DNA of 6,025 nt from Hyphomicrobiales bacterium (GCA_028290125.1 JAQGKM010000390.1:1-6025), one strand, 5' to 3'. Positions 1-5,892 are shown, counted from the first letter of the stretch. Program-made: numbers and translations. Notes: generated by a model from the letters alone, not told the origin.

Positions 1-51
1 CCCTATGACGATTTAGCAAACCGTTGCCTTAAGCCTCTCGGCCACATCTCC
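1..51 (-). tRNA. tRNA-Ser (anticodon GCT), 5' part only
   Basis: Read on the minus strand from position 51 leftward, the sequence folds as the first half of a class II tRNA. The 5' acceptor strand is GGAGATG, followed by TG. The D-arm has GCC pairing with GGC around a loop containing AGAGGCTTAA. The anticodon stem pairs ACGGT with ATCGT (one G-T wobble) around the loop TTGCTAA. The anticodon GCT lies at plus positions 15-17 and reads serine AGC/AGU codons. After the stem comes CATAGGG, which fits the start of the long variable arm typical of tRNA-Ser. The variable arm, T-arm and 3' acceptor strand lie beyond the left edge, so roughly 40 bases are missing. Translating this strand gives the peptide GDVAERLKATVC, a familiar spurious product of tRNA-Ser genes. 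Confidence 0.9.
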
Positions 52-54
52 GCG

Positions 55-81
55 CGCCCGGCTTTGGGCCGGGCGGGTTTT
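55..81. other. GC-rich stem-loop beside the tRNA 5' end, with T-run on the plus side
   Basis: Bases 55-62 (CGCCCGGC) and 68-75 (GCCGGGCG) form a perfect 8-bp stem around the loop TTTGG. On the plus strand it is followed by GG and then TTTT (78-81), resembling a short intrinsic terminator for rightward transcription. No rightward gene is visible to its left. On the minus strand the hairpin lies 3 bases before the mature tRNA-Ser 5' end and has no T-run after it, so it would sit in the tRNA precursor leader or in the 3' tail of the hydrolase mRNA. The structure is clear; its role is not. Confidence 0.5.
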
Positions 82-110
82 CATATGCCCGAGCGGTGGC
101 GCGTTTGCAA
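82..110 (-). promoter_or_regulatory. Possible sigma-70-type promoter for the tRNA-Ser gene
   Basis: On the minus strand, TTGCAA (110-105; 4 of 6 matches to TTGACA) is followed after exactly 17 bases by CATATG (87-82; a poor match to TATAAT). Transcription would start near position 75, about 24 bases before the mature tRNA 5' end. Spacing and location are good, but the -10 box is weak, and the tRNA could instead be read through from the hydrolase gene. Confidence 0.3.
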
Positions 111-137
111 GCGTTGTCGGCGGTTGCGGCCGCGCTC

Positions 138-1016
138 TCAGGCCGGGACGGCGGCGATGAAGTCGCAGATGCGCGCGATGCTGGGCGCATCGAGCAGCAG
201 GGGCGCGTGGCCTTGTCCGGGCACGATCAGCGATTGCGCACCCTTGTGGCGCCGGAGCATCTCGGCCAGCGTCGCCTCCGACAGCAGATCCGAGTTTTCG
301 CCGCGAATCACCAGCAGCGGCAGATGGCCAAGCGCTTCGAACTGCGGCCACAGGTCGGGCAGCGGCGCCTCAAGGTCCATGCCCTCCAGAACCTTCATCA
401 GCATGGGGTCGTAGCGCGAGACGATCTGGCCGTCCTTTTCCTGCAAGGTCAGGCGCGCGTAGTCCAGCCAGTTGGCGTCGCTGAGCGCCGTGAAGTGGGC
501 GCCCGACACCTGCTTGAACATGGCCACCGCATCGGCCCAGGATTTCGGGGCCGGCAGCTTGCCTACATAACCGCGAATGCGCGCGAGGCCACGCGGCTCC
601 AGCACCGGGCCGATGTCGTTCATCACCACGGCGCGCAGCAGGGTCGGACGGAACGCCGCCAGCAGCATGCAGTGTATGCCGCCGCGCGAGGTGCCGACGA
701 AGATCGCTTCGGGAATTTCCACGGCGGCGAGGAGCGACTGGATGTCGGCGCTCTCGACGCCAAGGTCGTAATGCTTCCAGTCCGGATCGCGTTCGGACAA
801 TCCCCGCCCGCGGTAATCGATGGCGACGACGCGGCGCGGGGCGCCGGCCTGTCCGCCCGCGATGGCGCGCGCGAGCTTGTCGAAATCCTCCGCCGTGCGC
901 GCAAGGCCCGGCAGGCAGACGACCGGCAAGGCCGCGCTGTCGCGCGGACCGTAGTCGCGCAGATGGAGTTTCAGCCCGTCGGGGCCGGAGATGAAACGGG
1001 ATTGAACGTCTGTCAT
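138..1016 (-). CDS. Alpha/beta hydrolase fold protein
   Basis: This 292-residue protein has the normal size for a single-domain alpha/beta hydrolase. A likely oxyanion-hole loop, LPGLART, lies at residues 35-41, and a typical DYRGRGLS segment at 67-74. The nucleophile elbow GTSRG places the catalytic Ser at 110. The acid is probably Asp243 in RGENSD, and the base His270 in GQGHAP, so the triad is complete and correctly ordered. No signal peptide or membrane segment is visible, which suggests a cytoplasmic enzyme. The substrate cannot be read from sequence; esterases, lactonases and dehalogenase-like enzymes share this fold. The ATG at 1016 was chosen because it lies 31 bp after the slt stop and gives a normal N-terminus (MTDVQSRF). 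A longer GTG/ATG start near 1106 would overlap slt and add basic residues without a ribosome binding site. There is no good Shine-Dalgarno; a strong hairpin abuts the start, so expression may depend on translation of slt. Confidence 0.9.
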   Translation of the reverse strand: MTDVQSRFISGPDGLKLHLRDYGPRDSAALPVVCLPGLARTAEDFDKLARAIAGGQAGAPRRVVAIDYRGRGLSERDPDWKHYDLGVESADIQSLLAAVEIPEAIFVGTSRGGIHCMLLAAFRPTLLRAVVMNDIGPVLEPRGLARIRGYVGKLPAPKSWADAVAMFKQVSGAHFTALSDANWLDYARLTLQEKDGQIVSRYDPMLMKVLEGMDLEAPLPDLWPQFEALGHLPLLVIRGENSDLLSEATLAEMLRRHKGAQSLIVPGQGHAPLLLDAPSIARICDFIAAVPA

Positions 1017-1040
1017 GCGCGCCAGATTAAACCGGCGCGC
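1017..1040 (-). promoter_or_regulatory. Hairpin abutting the hydrolase start codon
   Basis: In the 31-bp gap between slt and the hydrolase, GCGCGCC (1017-1023) and GGCGCGC (1034-1040) are perfect inverted copies. In the leftward mRNA the stem can extend to 9 pairs, including one G-U, around the loop UUUAAU, and it ends directly before the AUG at 1016. It occupies the position where a ribosome binding site would lie. There is no following T-run, so it is not an intrinsic terminator. Translational control or mRNA processing is inference. Confidence 0.5.
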
Positions 1041-1047
1041 GCGGGCG

Positions 1048-3231
1048 TCAAAGTTTCGCTTCCGCGCCACGCAAATCGGTGCGGATGGCGAAGGGCCGCG
1101 CATCACCGAAGCGCAGGCGATAGATCTCCAGGTTCTCGGTCACGCGCTGTACGTAGTTGCGGGTCTCGGTGAAGGGAATGCGTTCGACCCAGTCGACCGG
1201 ATCGACAGCGGGATCGCGTGGATCGCCATAGGCTTCGATCCATTCCTTCACGCGACGCGGGCCCGCGTTATAGGCCGCGAACGTCATGATGTAGGAGCCG
1301 CGGAAGTCGCTGATGAGCTGGCCGAGATGCGCCGCGCCGAGCAGCGCGTTGAAGGCCGGGTCCTCGATCAGCCGCGCCTTGTCGAAGGCGACGCCGATCT
1401 GCTGCGCGGTGCGCTTGGCGGTCGCGTCGATCATCTGCATCAGGCCCTTGGCGCCCGCTGTCGACAGGGCGCGCGGCGCAAAGGCGCTTTCCTGGCGGGC
1501 GATGGCGTACACCACCGCCATCGGCGCGGAATTGAGCGCGGGTTCGAAGGCCGGGATGCCGAAGGTCGGGTAGGCGGCCTCATCCAGCGTATGGCCGCGC
1601 TGGATCGCGGTCTTGCCGATCGCCAGCGTGACGCGCGCATCGCCCGCGCGCGCCGCGACATCTGCCAGCGCCGCAATCTGCGCCTCGTCCTTCATGTTCT
1701 TCACGGATTCGGTCGCGAGCGTCGCCGCGAGTTCGGTTTCGCCCAGCGCAATCAGCATTTCGGCGACGCGCGTCGCGGCGTTGCGGGCGTCGCCCTTGGC
1801 GATGTCGCGCGGCTTGCGCAGGTCGGCGAGCGTCTCGCCGAGCCGCGCCTTGGCGAGTTGTCCGTAGTAGACGGTCGGATCCTTCGCGGCAGCCTGGTAG
1901 TAGCCGCGCGCCTTGTCGCGATTGCCGCCGGCCTCCGCCGCGCGGCCCTGCCAATAGGAGGTGCGGGCGCGCGAAATCGGCGTTTCGGCGCGCGCCGCCG
2001 CCAGATCGAAATGCGGCGTGGCGCGGGACGGATCGTTGAGGAACCGCAGCGCGATCCAGCCGGCATGGAATTCAGCTTCGATAAACTGCTCGCGGCCCGA
2101 GGCGCTGTGCTCGGCGCAGAGCTTGTAGGCGTCTTCCGGGCGTTTCGCGTCGAGCAGTTTTCGCGCGAGCACGCGGCGCTCGGTCCACCATTCGTCTGGA
2201 TCGACGAGCGCCGCGCGATCACGCGGGGCTTCCGCCATCACCTTCAGGGCCGCGTCGAGATCGCCGGTGCGGCGCAGCTTCTGCGCCTTGGACAACAGGT
2301 AGAGCGGATCCTTCTGCAGCGCCGGAGAGACGGCCGCCATCAGCTTGTCGGAGGCGCCCTCGGCGATGACCGACAGCCGCGCCTTGATCAGGGCGCCGAC
2401 CTCGTCGCCGGCCTTGGCGGCTGCGCGTAAAGCAGCAGGCTTGCCCGGATAGGCAAAGCGGATCGCGCGCGCTGTGTGGTCTGCCGCGGTCAGCCAGTCG
2501 TTGAACTCCTTCTGGACCTGGCCTTCGAGCCAGACAGACATGTCCTCGTTGCGCCAGATGGCGGCGACGCGGGCGCGCGCGTCCTTCTCCTTGCCGGCGG
2601 CCAATTCGGCGCGGGCGAGCGCGAGCCGACCGGCGGCGCTTTGCGGCTGGCGCGCCGCGAACCATGCGGCCGCAAGCTGCGGGCGGTTCTTCTCCATGAA
2701 CAGGATGTCTTCGGCGCGACGCTCCAGCATCGCCTTGGCGGCCCAGTCGGGCTGCGCGGCGAGGAAGGCCGACAGACGCTGGAAGGTCACGGTGCGCGGC
2801 TCCTTCTGGAGCGCCACCCAGGCGAGCGTCGCGCGCGCAGTCGGGTCGGTGATGCGCGCGGTTTCCTCGTCGCCCTTGGCGACGTCGCCAGCCTGATAGG
2901 CGGCGAGCGCCTCGCGCAGTCCCGGAATGTCGACATTGACCGGATCGGGCGACCGCAGGACGGGGTTCTTCGCTTCGTCGGGCGTGAGCGGCGCGTAAGC
3001 GGCCACCGATGCGCCGGTCTTGGGAGAGGCCTCGCGAATGGCGTCGAGCGCGGCGCCTCCACTCGGCGAGGGGCTGAGCACGGGCGCGACTGGCGGCGCA
3101 ACGGCGCCCGACGGCGCGACGGGCGGCTCGGGCGGCGGCGTATGGCCGTCACGGCTGATAAATCCGAAAGTGGCGAGCGCCACGACGCTGGCGCCTGCCA
3201 TCAGACGGAGAGCATTGCGGGACAATGTCAT
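1048..3231 (-). CDS. slt: Soluble lytic murein transglycosylase, Slt70-like (GH23)
   Basis: This 727-residue periplasmic enzyme should cleave the MurNAc-GlcNAc bond of peptidoglycan to give 1,6-anhydro ends. The N-terminus has a basic start, then a hydrophobic stretch at about residues 8-25, fitting a signal peptide or anchor. A Pro/Ala-rich segment (about 32-56) follows. Then comes a long alanine-rich helical region (about 60-560), as in the superhelical U-domain of Slt70. The C-terminal SLT domain (about 570-710) has RQESAF with catalytic Glu at 581, GLMQM at 596-600, AAYNAGPRRV at 652-661 and ETRNYVQRV at 689-697. These are the standard GH23 motifs in order. Length exceeds the roughly 645 residues of E. 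coli Slt70. The ATG at 3231 was chosen over an in-frame ATG at 3282 because it follows AGGA with 5-base spacing and puts the signal segment at the N-terminus. slt is adjacent to, or divergent from, dapA in many rhizobia; here a GST gene intervenes. Confidence 0.93.
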   Translation of the reverse strand: MTLSRNALRLMAGASVVALATFGFISRDGHTPPPEPPVAPSGAVAPPVAPVLSPSPSGGAALDAIREASPKTGASVAAYAPLTPDEAKNPVLRSPDPVNVDIPGLREALAAYQAGDVAKGDEETARITDPTARATLAWVALQKEPRTVTFQRLSAFLAAQPDWAAKAMLERRAEDILFMEKNRPQLAAAWFAARQPQSAAGRLALARAELAAGKEKDARARVAAIWRNEDMSVWLEGQVQKEFNDWLTAADHTARAIRFAYPGKPAALRAAAKAGDEVGALIKARLSVIAEGASDKLMAAVSPALQKDPLYLLSKAQKLRRTGDLDAALKVMAEAPRDRAALVDPDEWWTERRVLARKLLDAKRPEDAYKLCAEHSASGREQFIEAEFHAGWIALRFLNDPSRATPHFDLAAARAETPISRARTSYWQGRAAEAGGNRDKARGYYQAAAKDPTVYYGQLAKARLGETLADLRKPRDIAKGDARNAATRVAEMLIALGETELAATLATESVKNMKDEAQIAALADVAARAGDARVTLAIGKTAIQRGHTLDEAAYPTFGIPAFEPALNSAPMAVVYAIARQESAFAPRALSTAGAKGLMQMIDATAKRTAQQIGVAFDKARLIEDPAFNALLGAAHLGQLISDFRGSYIMTFAAYNAGPRRVKEWIEAYGDPRDPAVDPVDWVERIPFTETRNYVQRVTENLEIYRLRFGDARPFAIRTDLRGAEAKL

Positions 3232-3236
3232 CCTGA

Positions 3237-3240
3237 TCCT
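3237..3240 (-). promoter_or_regulatory. Ribosome binding site deciding the slt start
   Basis: On the minus strand AGGA lies 5 bases before the ATG at 3231. The alternative in-frame ATG at 3282 is preceded by a dyad and shows no Shine-Dalgarno, so this site supports the shorter protein. Confidence 0.7.
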
Positions 3241-3283
3241 GTTGCGGGAGGCTAGTAGTCGGACGAGACCCTGCGCCTGCATG

Positions 3284-3300
3284 GTTTACGAAAGGTAAAC
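3284..3300. promoter_or_regulatory. Perfect inverted repeat GTTTAC-N5-GTAAAC, possible operator
   Basis: The 17 bases GTTTACGAAAGGTAAAC form a perfect 6-bp dyad with a 5-base spacer. The site lies in the 123-bp gap between the GST stop and the slt start, ending 52 bp before the slt ATG. It is AT-rich compared with its surroundings. Its size and symmetry fit a binding site for a dimeric helix-turn-helix repressor acting on slt, but I do not recognise the regulator. A short mRNA hairpin is the alternative; no T-run follows on either strand. I saw no convincing -35/-10 pair next to it. Confidence 0.45.
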
Positions 3301-3354
3301 TCGTTGCCGGCGTCGTTTTCTGTCCTTCATGCAGCCTTGCAAATGCGGCATGGG

Positions 3355-4110
3355 TTAGGCGCGGATGCGCGCGGCGAGCTCGGCGCTCGCATGGTACGCC
3401 TGCGCGCCCTGCCATTTTGCGATGGCGATATCAAAACTCGGCTGCGCCATCATGCGCTCGATCCAGCCGGACAGGGCGGGCGTCTGCGCCCAGAGCGCGT
3501 CCATGCCGAGAACGGCGGCGCGATGGAGGTAGGGCAGGGCGGCGCAATCAGCGAGCCCGATCGCCGCACCAGACAGAAACGCGCTGCGCGCGAGCGCATC
3601 CTCGGCGTCGCCACAAAATGTCCTGTAGGCGTCGATGGCGGCAGCGACCTCGGGCGCGTCGAAACCCTGCTCGATCAGGCGTTGCTGGCGCGCGCGCTTG
3701 TCGGGATCGGGCGTGCGGGCGAGCAGCATCTCGACAGCGCCGGCGTCGTCGCGCAGTGCGGCGAGCTTGACGCTGGAGCTGAGAATCGAGCAGGCCTCGT
3801 GCAGATCGTCGACGCGGCGCAACCACAGGCGCAGGCGCGCGCGGCCTGCGGGATCTGTGGGCATCAGCTGCGGTTGCGGCCAGGTCTCGTCGACGTATTC
3901 CAGAATGATGCTCGACTCGCCGATGGCCGCCCCGTCGTGGACCAGCGTCGGGACCACGCCCGCGGGATTGAGCGCGAGGTAATCGGCGCTCTTCTGTTCG
4001 AAGCGCCGGAGATCGAGGAGGCGGCTTTCGAACGCCAGCCCTTTCTCGGCCAGCGCCAGCCGAACCTTTGCGGAGGCGGTCGATGTGCCGCCGTGATAGA
4101 GGACCAGCAT
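3355..4110 (-). CDS. Glutathione S-transferase family protein
   Basis: This 251-residue cytosolic-type GST probably conjugates glutathione to electrophiles or serves a related detoxification or isomerase role. The N-terminal thioredoxin-like domain (about 1-80) starts MLVLYHGG and has STASAKVRLAL, with Ser13 (or Ser10) as the likely thiol-stabilising residue. NPAGVVPTL carries the expected cis-Pro at 54, and the glutathione-binding pair Glu65-Ser66 lies in ESSIILEY. The helical C-terminal domain contains GAAIGLAD (181-188), matching the GST N-capping box with Asp188. At 251 residues it is longer than the common 200-230, with extra sequence near residues 115-155. The start has an excellent ribosome binding site, AAGGAG 5 bases before the ATG. 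It is the first of three leftward genes and diverges from dapA. The exact GST class and substrate are not evident. Confidence 0.88.
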   Translation of the reverse strand: MLVLYHGGTSTASAKVRLALAEKGLAFESRLLDLRRFEQKSADYLALNPAGVVPTLVHDGAAIGESSIILEYVDETWPQPQLMPTDPAGRARLRLWLRRVDDLHEACSILSSSVKLAALRDDAGAVEMLLARTPDPDKRARQQRLIEQGFDAPEVAAAIDAYRTFCGDAEDALARSAFLSGAAIGLADCAALPYLHRAAVLGMDALWAQTPALSGWIERMMAQPSFDIAIAKWQGAQAYHASAELAARIRA

Positions 4111-4312
4111 GCCGTCTCCTTCGCCCGGTGTCGCCGGCCCAGCCTAGCCGGCTGCAGCCGCAAGGGCCAGTTCGCGACGAAAAGCGACATCCTGCGACGA
4201 CGTTGCGGCCGTGCCCCTTTCCTCACTCCCCGCCAGAGGCTATCTGTGTGGCCGGCCTCCGGGCCGCGAGAGACCGCGCCCGCGTGGCGCGACGATGCGA
4301 GGATCGAGGACA
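4111..4312. other. Divergent intergenic region between GST and dapA
   Basis: These 202 bp must hold, or lead to, promoters for both the leftward GST gene and the rightward dapA-smpB pair. The left part (4111-4160) and the part near 4250-4295 are very GC-rich. The only AT-richer patches are around 4160-4170 and at CTATCT near 4240. CTATCT could be a degenerate -10 for dapA, but no good -35 stands 17 bases before it. I see no clear operator, riboswitch or terminator here. Confidence 0.4.
4116..4121 (-). promoter_or_regulatory. Strong ribosome binding site of the GST gene
   Basis: AAGGAG on the minus strand ends 5 bases before the GST ATG at 4110. It is the best Shine-Dalgarno in the window and fixes the start. 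Confidence 0.75.
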
Positions 4313-5206
4313 ATGCCGCAGGCCGCCCGCTTCAAGGGTTCGATGACCGCTCTGGTGACGCCTTTCCGCGACGGCCGGCTGGACGAGGACGCGTTTCGCG
4401 CGCTCGTCAACTGGCAGGTGGAGGAGGGGACGCAGGGCCTCATTCCGGTCGGCACCACGGGCGAGAGCCCGACGCTGTCGCATGCCGAGCATCACCGCGT
4501 CGTCGAATTGTGCGTGCAGGAGGCCAAGGGCCGGGCGGTCGTGATCGCCGGCGCGGGCTCCAACAACACGTCCGAGGCCATCGACCTCGCGCGCCATGCC
4601 GAGAAGACCGGCGCCGACGCGGTGCTCGTCGTCACGCCCTATTACAACAAGCCGACGCAGGAGGGCATGTACCTCCACTTCAAGGCGATCAACGACGCGA
4701 TCGGCATTCCGATCATCATCTACAACATTCCGCCGCGCTCGGTGGTCGATCTCTCGGTCGACACGATGAAGCGGTTGTTCGAGCTGACGAACATCGCGGG
4801 CGTGAAGGACGCGACCGGCAACCTCGCGCGCGTCTCGCAGCAACGTCATGTGCTCGGCCGCGATTTCATCCAGCTGTCGGGCGAGGACATGACGGCGCTG
4901 GCGTTCAACGCCGCAGGCGGCGTCGGCTGCATTTCCGTCGTGTCGAATGTTGCGCCCAAGCTCTGCGCGCAGATGCAGGCGGCGACGCTGGCGGGCGATT
5001 ACGCGAAGGCGCTCGACATCCAGGATCGCCTCGTGCCGCTGCATGAAGCCATCTTCAAGGAGCCGGGCGTGGCGGGCGCCAAATACGGCCTGTCGCTACT
5101 CGGCAAGGTGCGCGACGAAGTACGCCTGCCGCTGATCCCCGTGACCGAGCCGACGCGCGCCGTCATCCGCGCCGCCATGATCCACGCTGGCGTGATCGGC
5201 GGCTGA
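4313..5206 (+). CDS. dapA: 4-hydroxy-tetrahydrodipicolinate synthase
   Basis: DapA condenses pyruvate with L-aspartate 4-semialdehyde, the first committed step to diaminopimelate and lysine, in the cytoplasm. The 297-residue (beta/alpha)8 protein is close to E. coli DapA (292). Catalytic residues are all present: GTTGES with Thr48 and Thr49, Tyr111 in TPYYNKP, Tyr137 and Arg142 in YNIPPR, and the Schiff-base Lys165 in GVKDATGN. Residues matching the E. coli lysine feedback site are also kept (Ser52, His57, His60, Asn84, Glu88, Tyr110), so lysine inhibition is plausible. The ATG at 4313 gives MPQAARFKGSMTALVTPF, matching the family's N-terminus. GAGGA occurs 9 bases before it, and a second copy 2 bases before it. 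Other in-frame starts are GTG 4211 and ATG 4295 (upstream) and ATG 4343 (downstream); the upstream ones would add an Arg/Pro-rich tail unlike the family. smpB follows after 26 bp, probably in the same transcript. Confidence 0.97.
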   Translation: MPQAARFKGSMTALVTPFRDGRLDEDAFRALVNWQVEEGTQGLIPVGTTGESPTLSHAEHHRVVELCVQEAKGRAVVIAGAGSNNTSEAIDLARHAEKTGADAVLVVTPYYNKPTQEGMYLHFKAINDAIGIPIIIYNIPPRSVVDLSVDTMKRLFELTNIAGVKDATGNLARVSQQRHVLGRDFIQLSGEDMTALAFNAAGGVGCISVVSNVAPKLCAQMQAATLAGDYAKALDIQDRLVPLHEAIFKEPGVAGAKYGLSLLGKVRDEVRLPLIPVTEPTRAVIRAAMIHAGVIGG

Positions 5207-5219
5207 GGGCTTCGAGCCC
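5207..5219 (+). other. Small hairpin between dapA and smpB
   Basis: Directly after the dapA TGA, GGGCT-TCG-AGCCC forms a perfect 5-bp stem with a three-base loop. It is followed immediately by the smpB ribosome binding site GGAG, not by a T-run, so it does not look like a terminator. It may separate or stabilise the two messages. Confidence 0.4.
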
Positions 5220-5223
5220 GGAG
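5220..5223 (+). promoter_or_regulatory. Ribosome binding site supporting the TTG start of smpB
   Basis: GGAG, continuing as GGAGAGAG, lies 9 bases before TTG at 5233. No in-frame ATG occurs before the conserved core, the first being codon 33, so this site supports the TTG start. Confidence 0.65.
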
Positions 5224-5232
5224 AGAGATATT

Positions 5233-5712
5233 TTGGCCCCGAAAACCCAGCCGGATTTCAAGATTGCCGCCGACAACCGGCGCGCCCGATATGACTTCGA
5301 GATTGGCGAGACGCTCGAGGCCGGCATCATGCTGACCGGCACCGAGGTGAAGTCGCTGCGCGCCGGCAAGGCGACGATCGCGGAGAGCTATGTCGGCGTG
5401 GACCGCGCGGGCGAGCTCTACCTGTTCAATGCGAACATTCCCGAATATCTGCAGGCCAACCGCTTCAACCACGAGCCGAGGCGCCCGCGCAAACTGCTGG
5501 TGAAATCCCGCGAAGTCGTGCGTTTCGCGCAAGGGGTCGAGCGCAAGGGCATGACGATCGTGCCGCTGAAGATCTACTTCAACGAGAAAGGCCGCGCGAA
5601 GATCGAGATCGCGCTGGGCCGCGGCAAGAACGCAGCCGACAAGCGCCAGACGGAAAAGGACCGCGACTGGAATCGCGAGAAGACCCGGTTGCTGCGCGGC
5701 GACAAGATCTGA
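5233..5712 (+). CDS. smpB: SsrA (tmRNA)-binding protein SmpB
   Basis: SmpB binds tmRNA and brings it to ribosomes stalled on broken messages, allowing trans-translation and peptide tagging. The 159-residue protein matches the usual size of about 160. The oligonucleotide-binding beta-barrel core runs from about residue 10 to 130, with the signature GTEVKSLRAGK at 36-46 and AESYVGV at 50-56. FNANIPEY follows at 65-72, and GMTIVPLKIYFNEKGRAK at about 106-123. The basic C-terminal tail has GRGKNAADKR (129-138) and EKDRDWNREKTR (141-152), the segment that enters the decoding centre and mRNA channel in known structures. The start codon is TTG; translation from it gives MAPKTQPDFKIAADNRRARYDF, a normal N-terminus. 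It lies 26 bp after dapA, a pairing I recall from rhizobial genomes, and is probably transcribed with it. It converges with the glycosylase gene across a dyad repeat. Confidence 0.97.
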   Translation: MAPKTQPDFKIAADNRRARYDFEIGETLEAGIMLTGTEVKSLRAGKATIAESYVGVDRAGELYLFNANIPEYLQANRFNHEPRRPRKLLVKSREVVRFAQGVERKGMTIVPLKIYFNEKGRAKIEIALGRGKNAADKRQTEKDRDWNREKTRLLRGDKI

Positions 5713-5731
5713 GGATTCAACCCTTAGGATA

Positions 5732-5887
5732 CTTTCGCGAAACCTCCCGCCGTCATTGCGAGCGCAGCGAAGCAATCCAGTGGCCACGGATGAAATGCCT
5801 GCGGTCTCAACGTTGCGCAAACGATCGTAAACGCGTGCCTGGATTGCTTCGCTCCGCTCGCAATGTCGAAACTGATGTTTCGCAAAG
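5732..5887. repeat. Palindromic dispersed-type repeat between convergent genes
   Basis: Two 27-base arms, 5754-5780 (starting CATTGCGAGCG, ending GCAATCCAG) and 5839-5865 (starting CTGGATTGC, ending CTCGCAATG), are inverted copies with 26 of 27 matches and a 58-base centre. Outside them a second pair is visible: CTTTCGCGAAAC (5732-5743) and GTTTCGCAAAG (5877-5887) are inverted copies apart from one extra base. The arms closely resemble a repeat I know from many copies in Bradyrhizobium-like and other genomes. It often yields spurious peptides such as DCFAALAMT, as it does here on the minus strand. It fills nearly all of the gap between smpB and the glycosylase gene. It has no protein-coding content and may form a long RNA hairpin that protects 3' ends or stops transcription from both sides. 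Confidence 0.8.
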
Positions 5888-5892
5888 GTCTG

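Noticed and set aside
13..351. Leftward 112-codon frame ending GDVAERLKATVC
   Set aside because: Its end is the tRNA-Ser gene read as protein, and the rest overlaps the hydrolase in another frame.
96..1172. Long rightward open frame (358 codons) antisense to the hydrolase
   Set aside because: Its product is Arg/Ala/Gly-rich with no recognisable domain, and it overlaps a clear alpha/beta hydrolase with a complete triad. It is a high-GC shadow.
1015..2430. Rightward open frame (471 codons) antisense to slt
   Set aside because: Its composition is low-complexity and Arg-rich, and it has no motif. The opposite strand encodes a full Slt with all GH23 motifs.
3306..3354. Possible terminator after the GST gene (CATGC...GCATG inverted repeat on the minus strand)
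   Set aside because: The stem is only 5 bp with a 15-base loop and is followed by AAGGACAG, not a T-run, so it is not convincing.
4217..4245. Possible dapA promoter CTTTCC-N17-CTATCT
   Set aside because: The -35 box is a poor match and the -10 is only approximate. It cannot be told apart from chance.
4211..4312. Upstream GTG (4211) or ATG (4295) start for dapA
   Set aside because: It would add an Arg/Pro-rich extension absent from the family, and neither start has a good ribosome binding site. ATG 4313 fits length and spacing.
3304..5046. Rightward 580-codon open frame spanning GST antisense and dapA in another frame
   Set aside because: It crosses the divergent promoter region and overlaps two well-supported genes, and its product is Arg/Ala-rich without a domain.
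4999..5820. Leftward 273-codon frame across the end of dapA, smpB and the repeat
   Set aside because: It runs antisense to conserved genes, and its N-terminal GLLRCARND-like peptide comes from the palindromic repeat.
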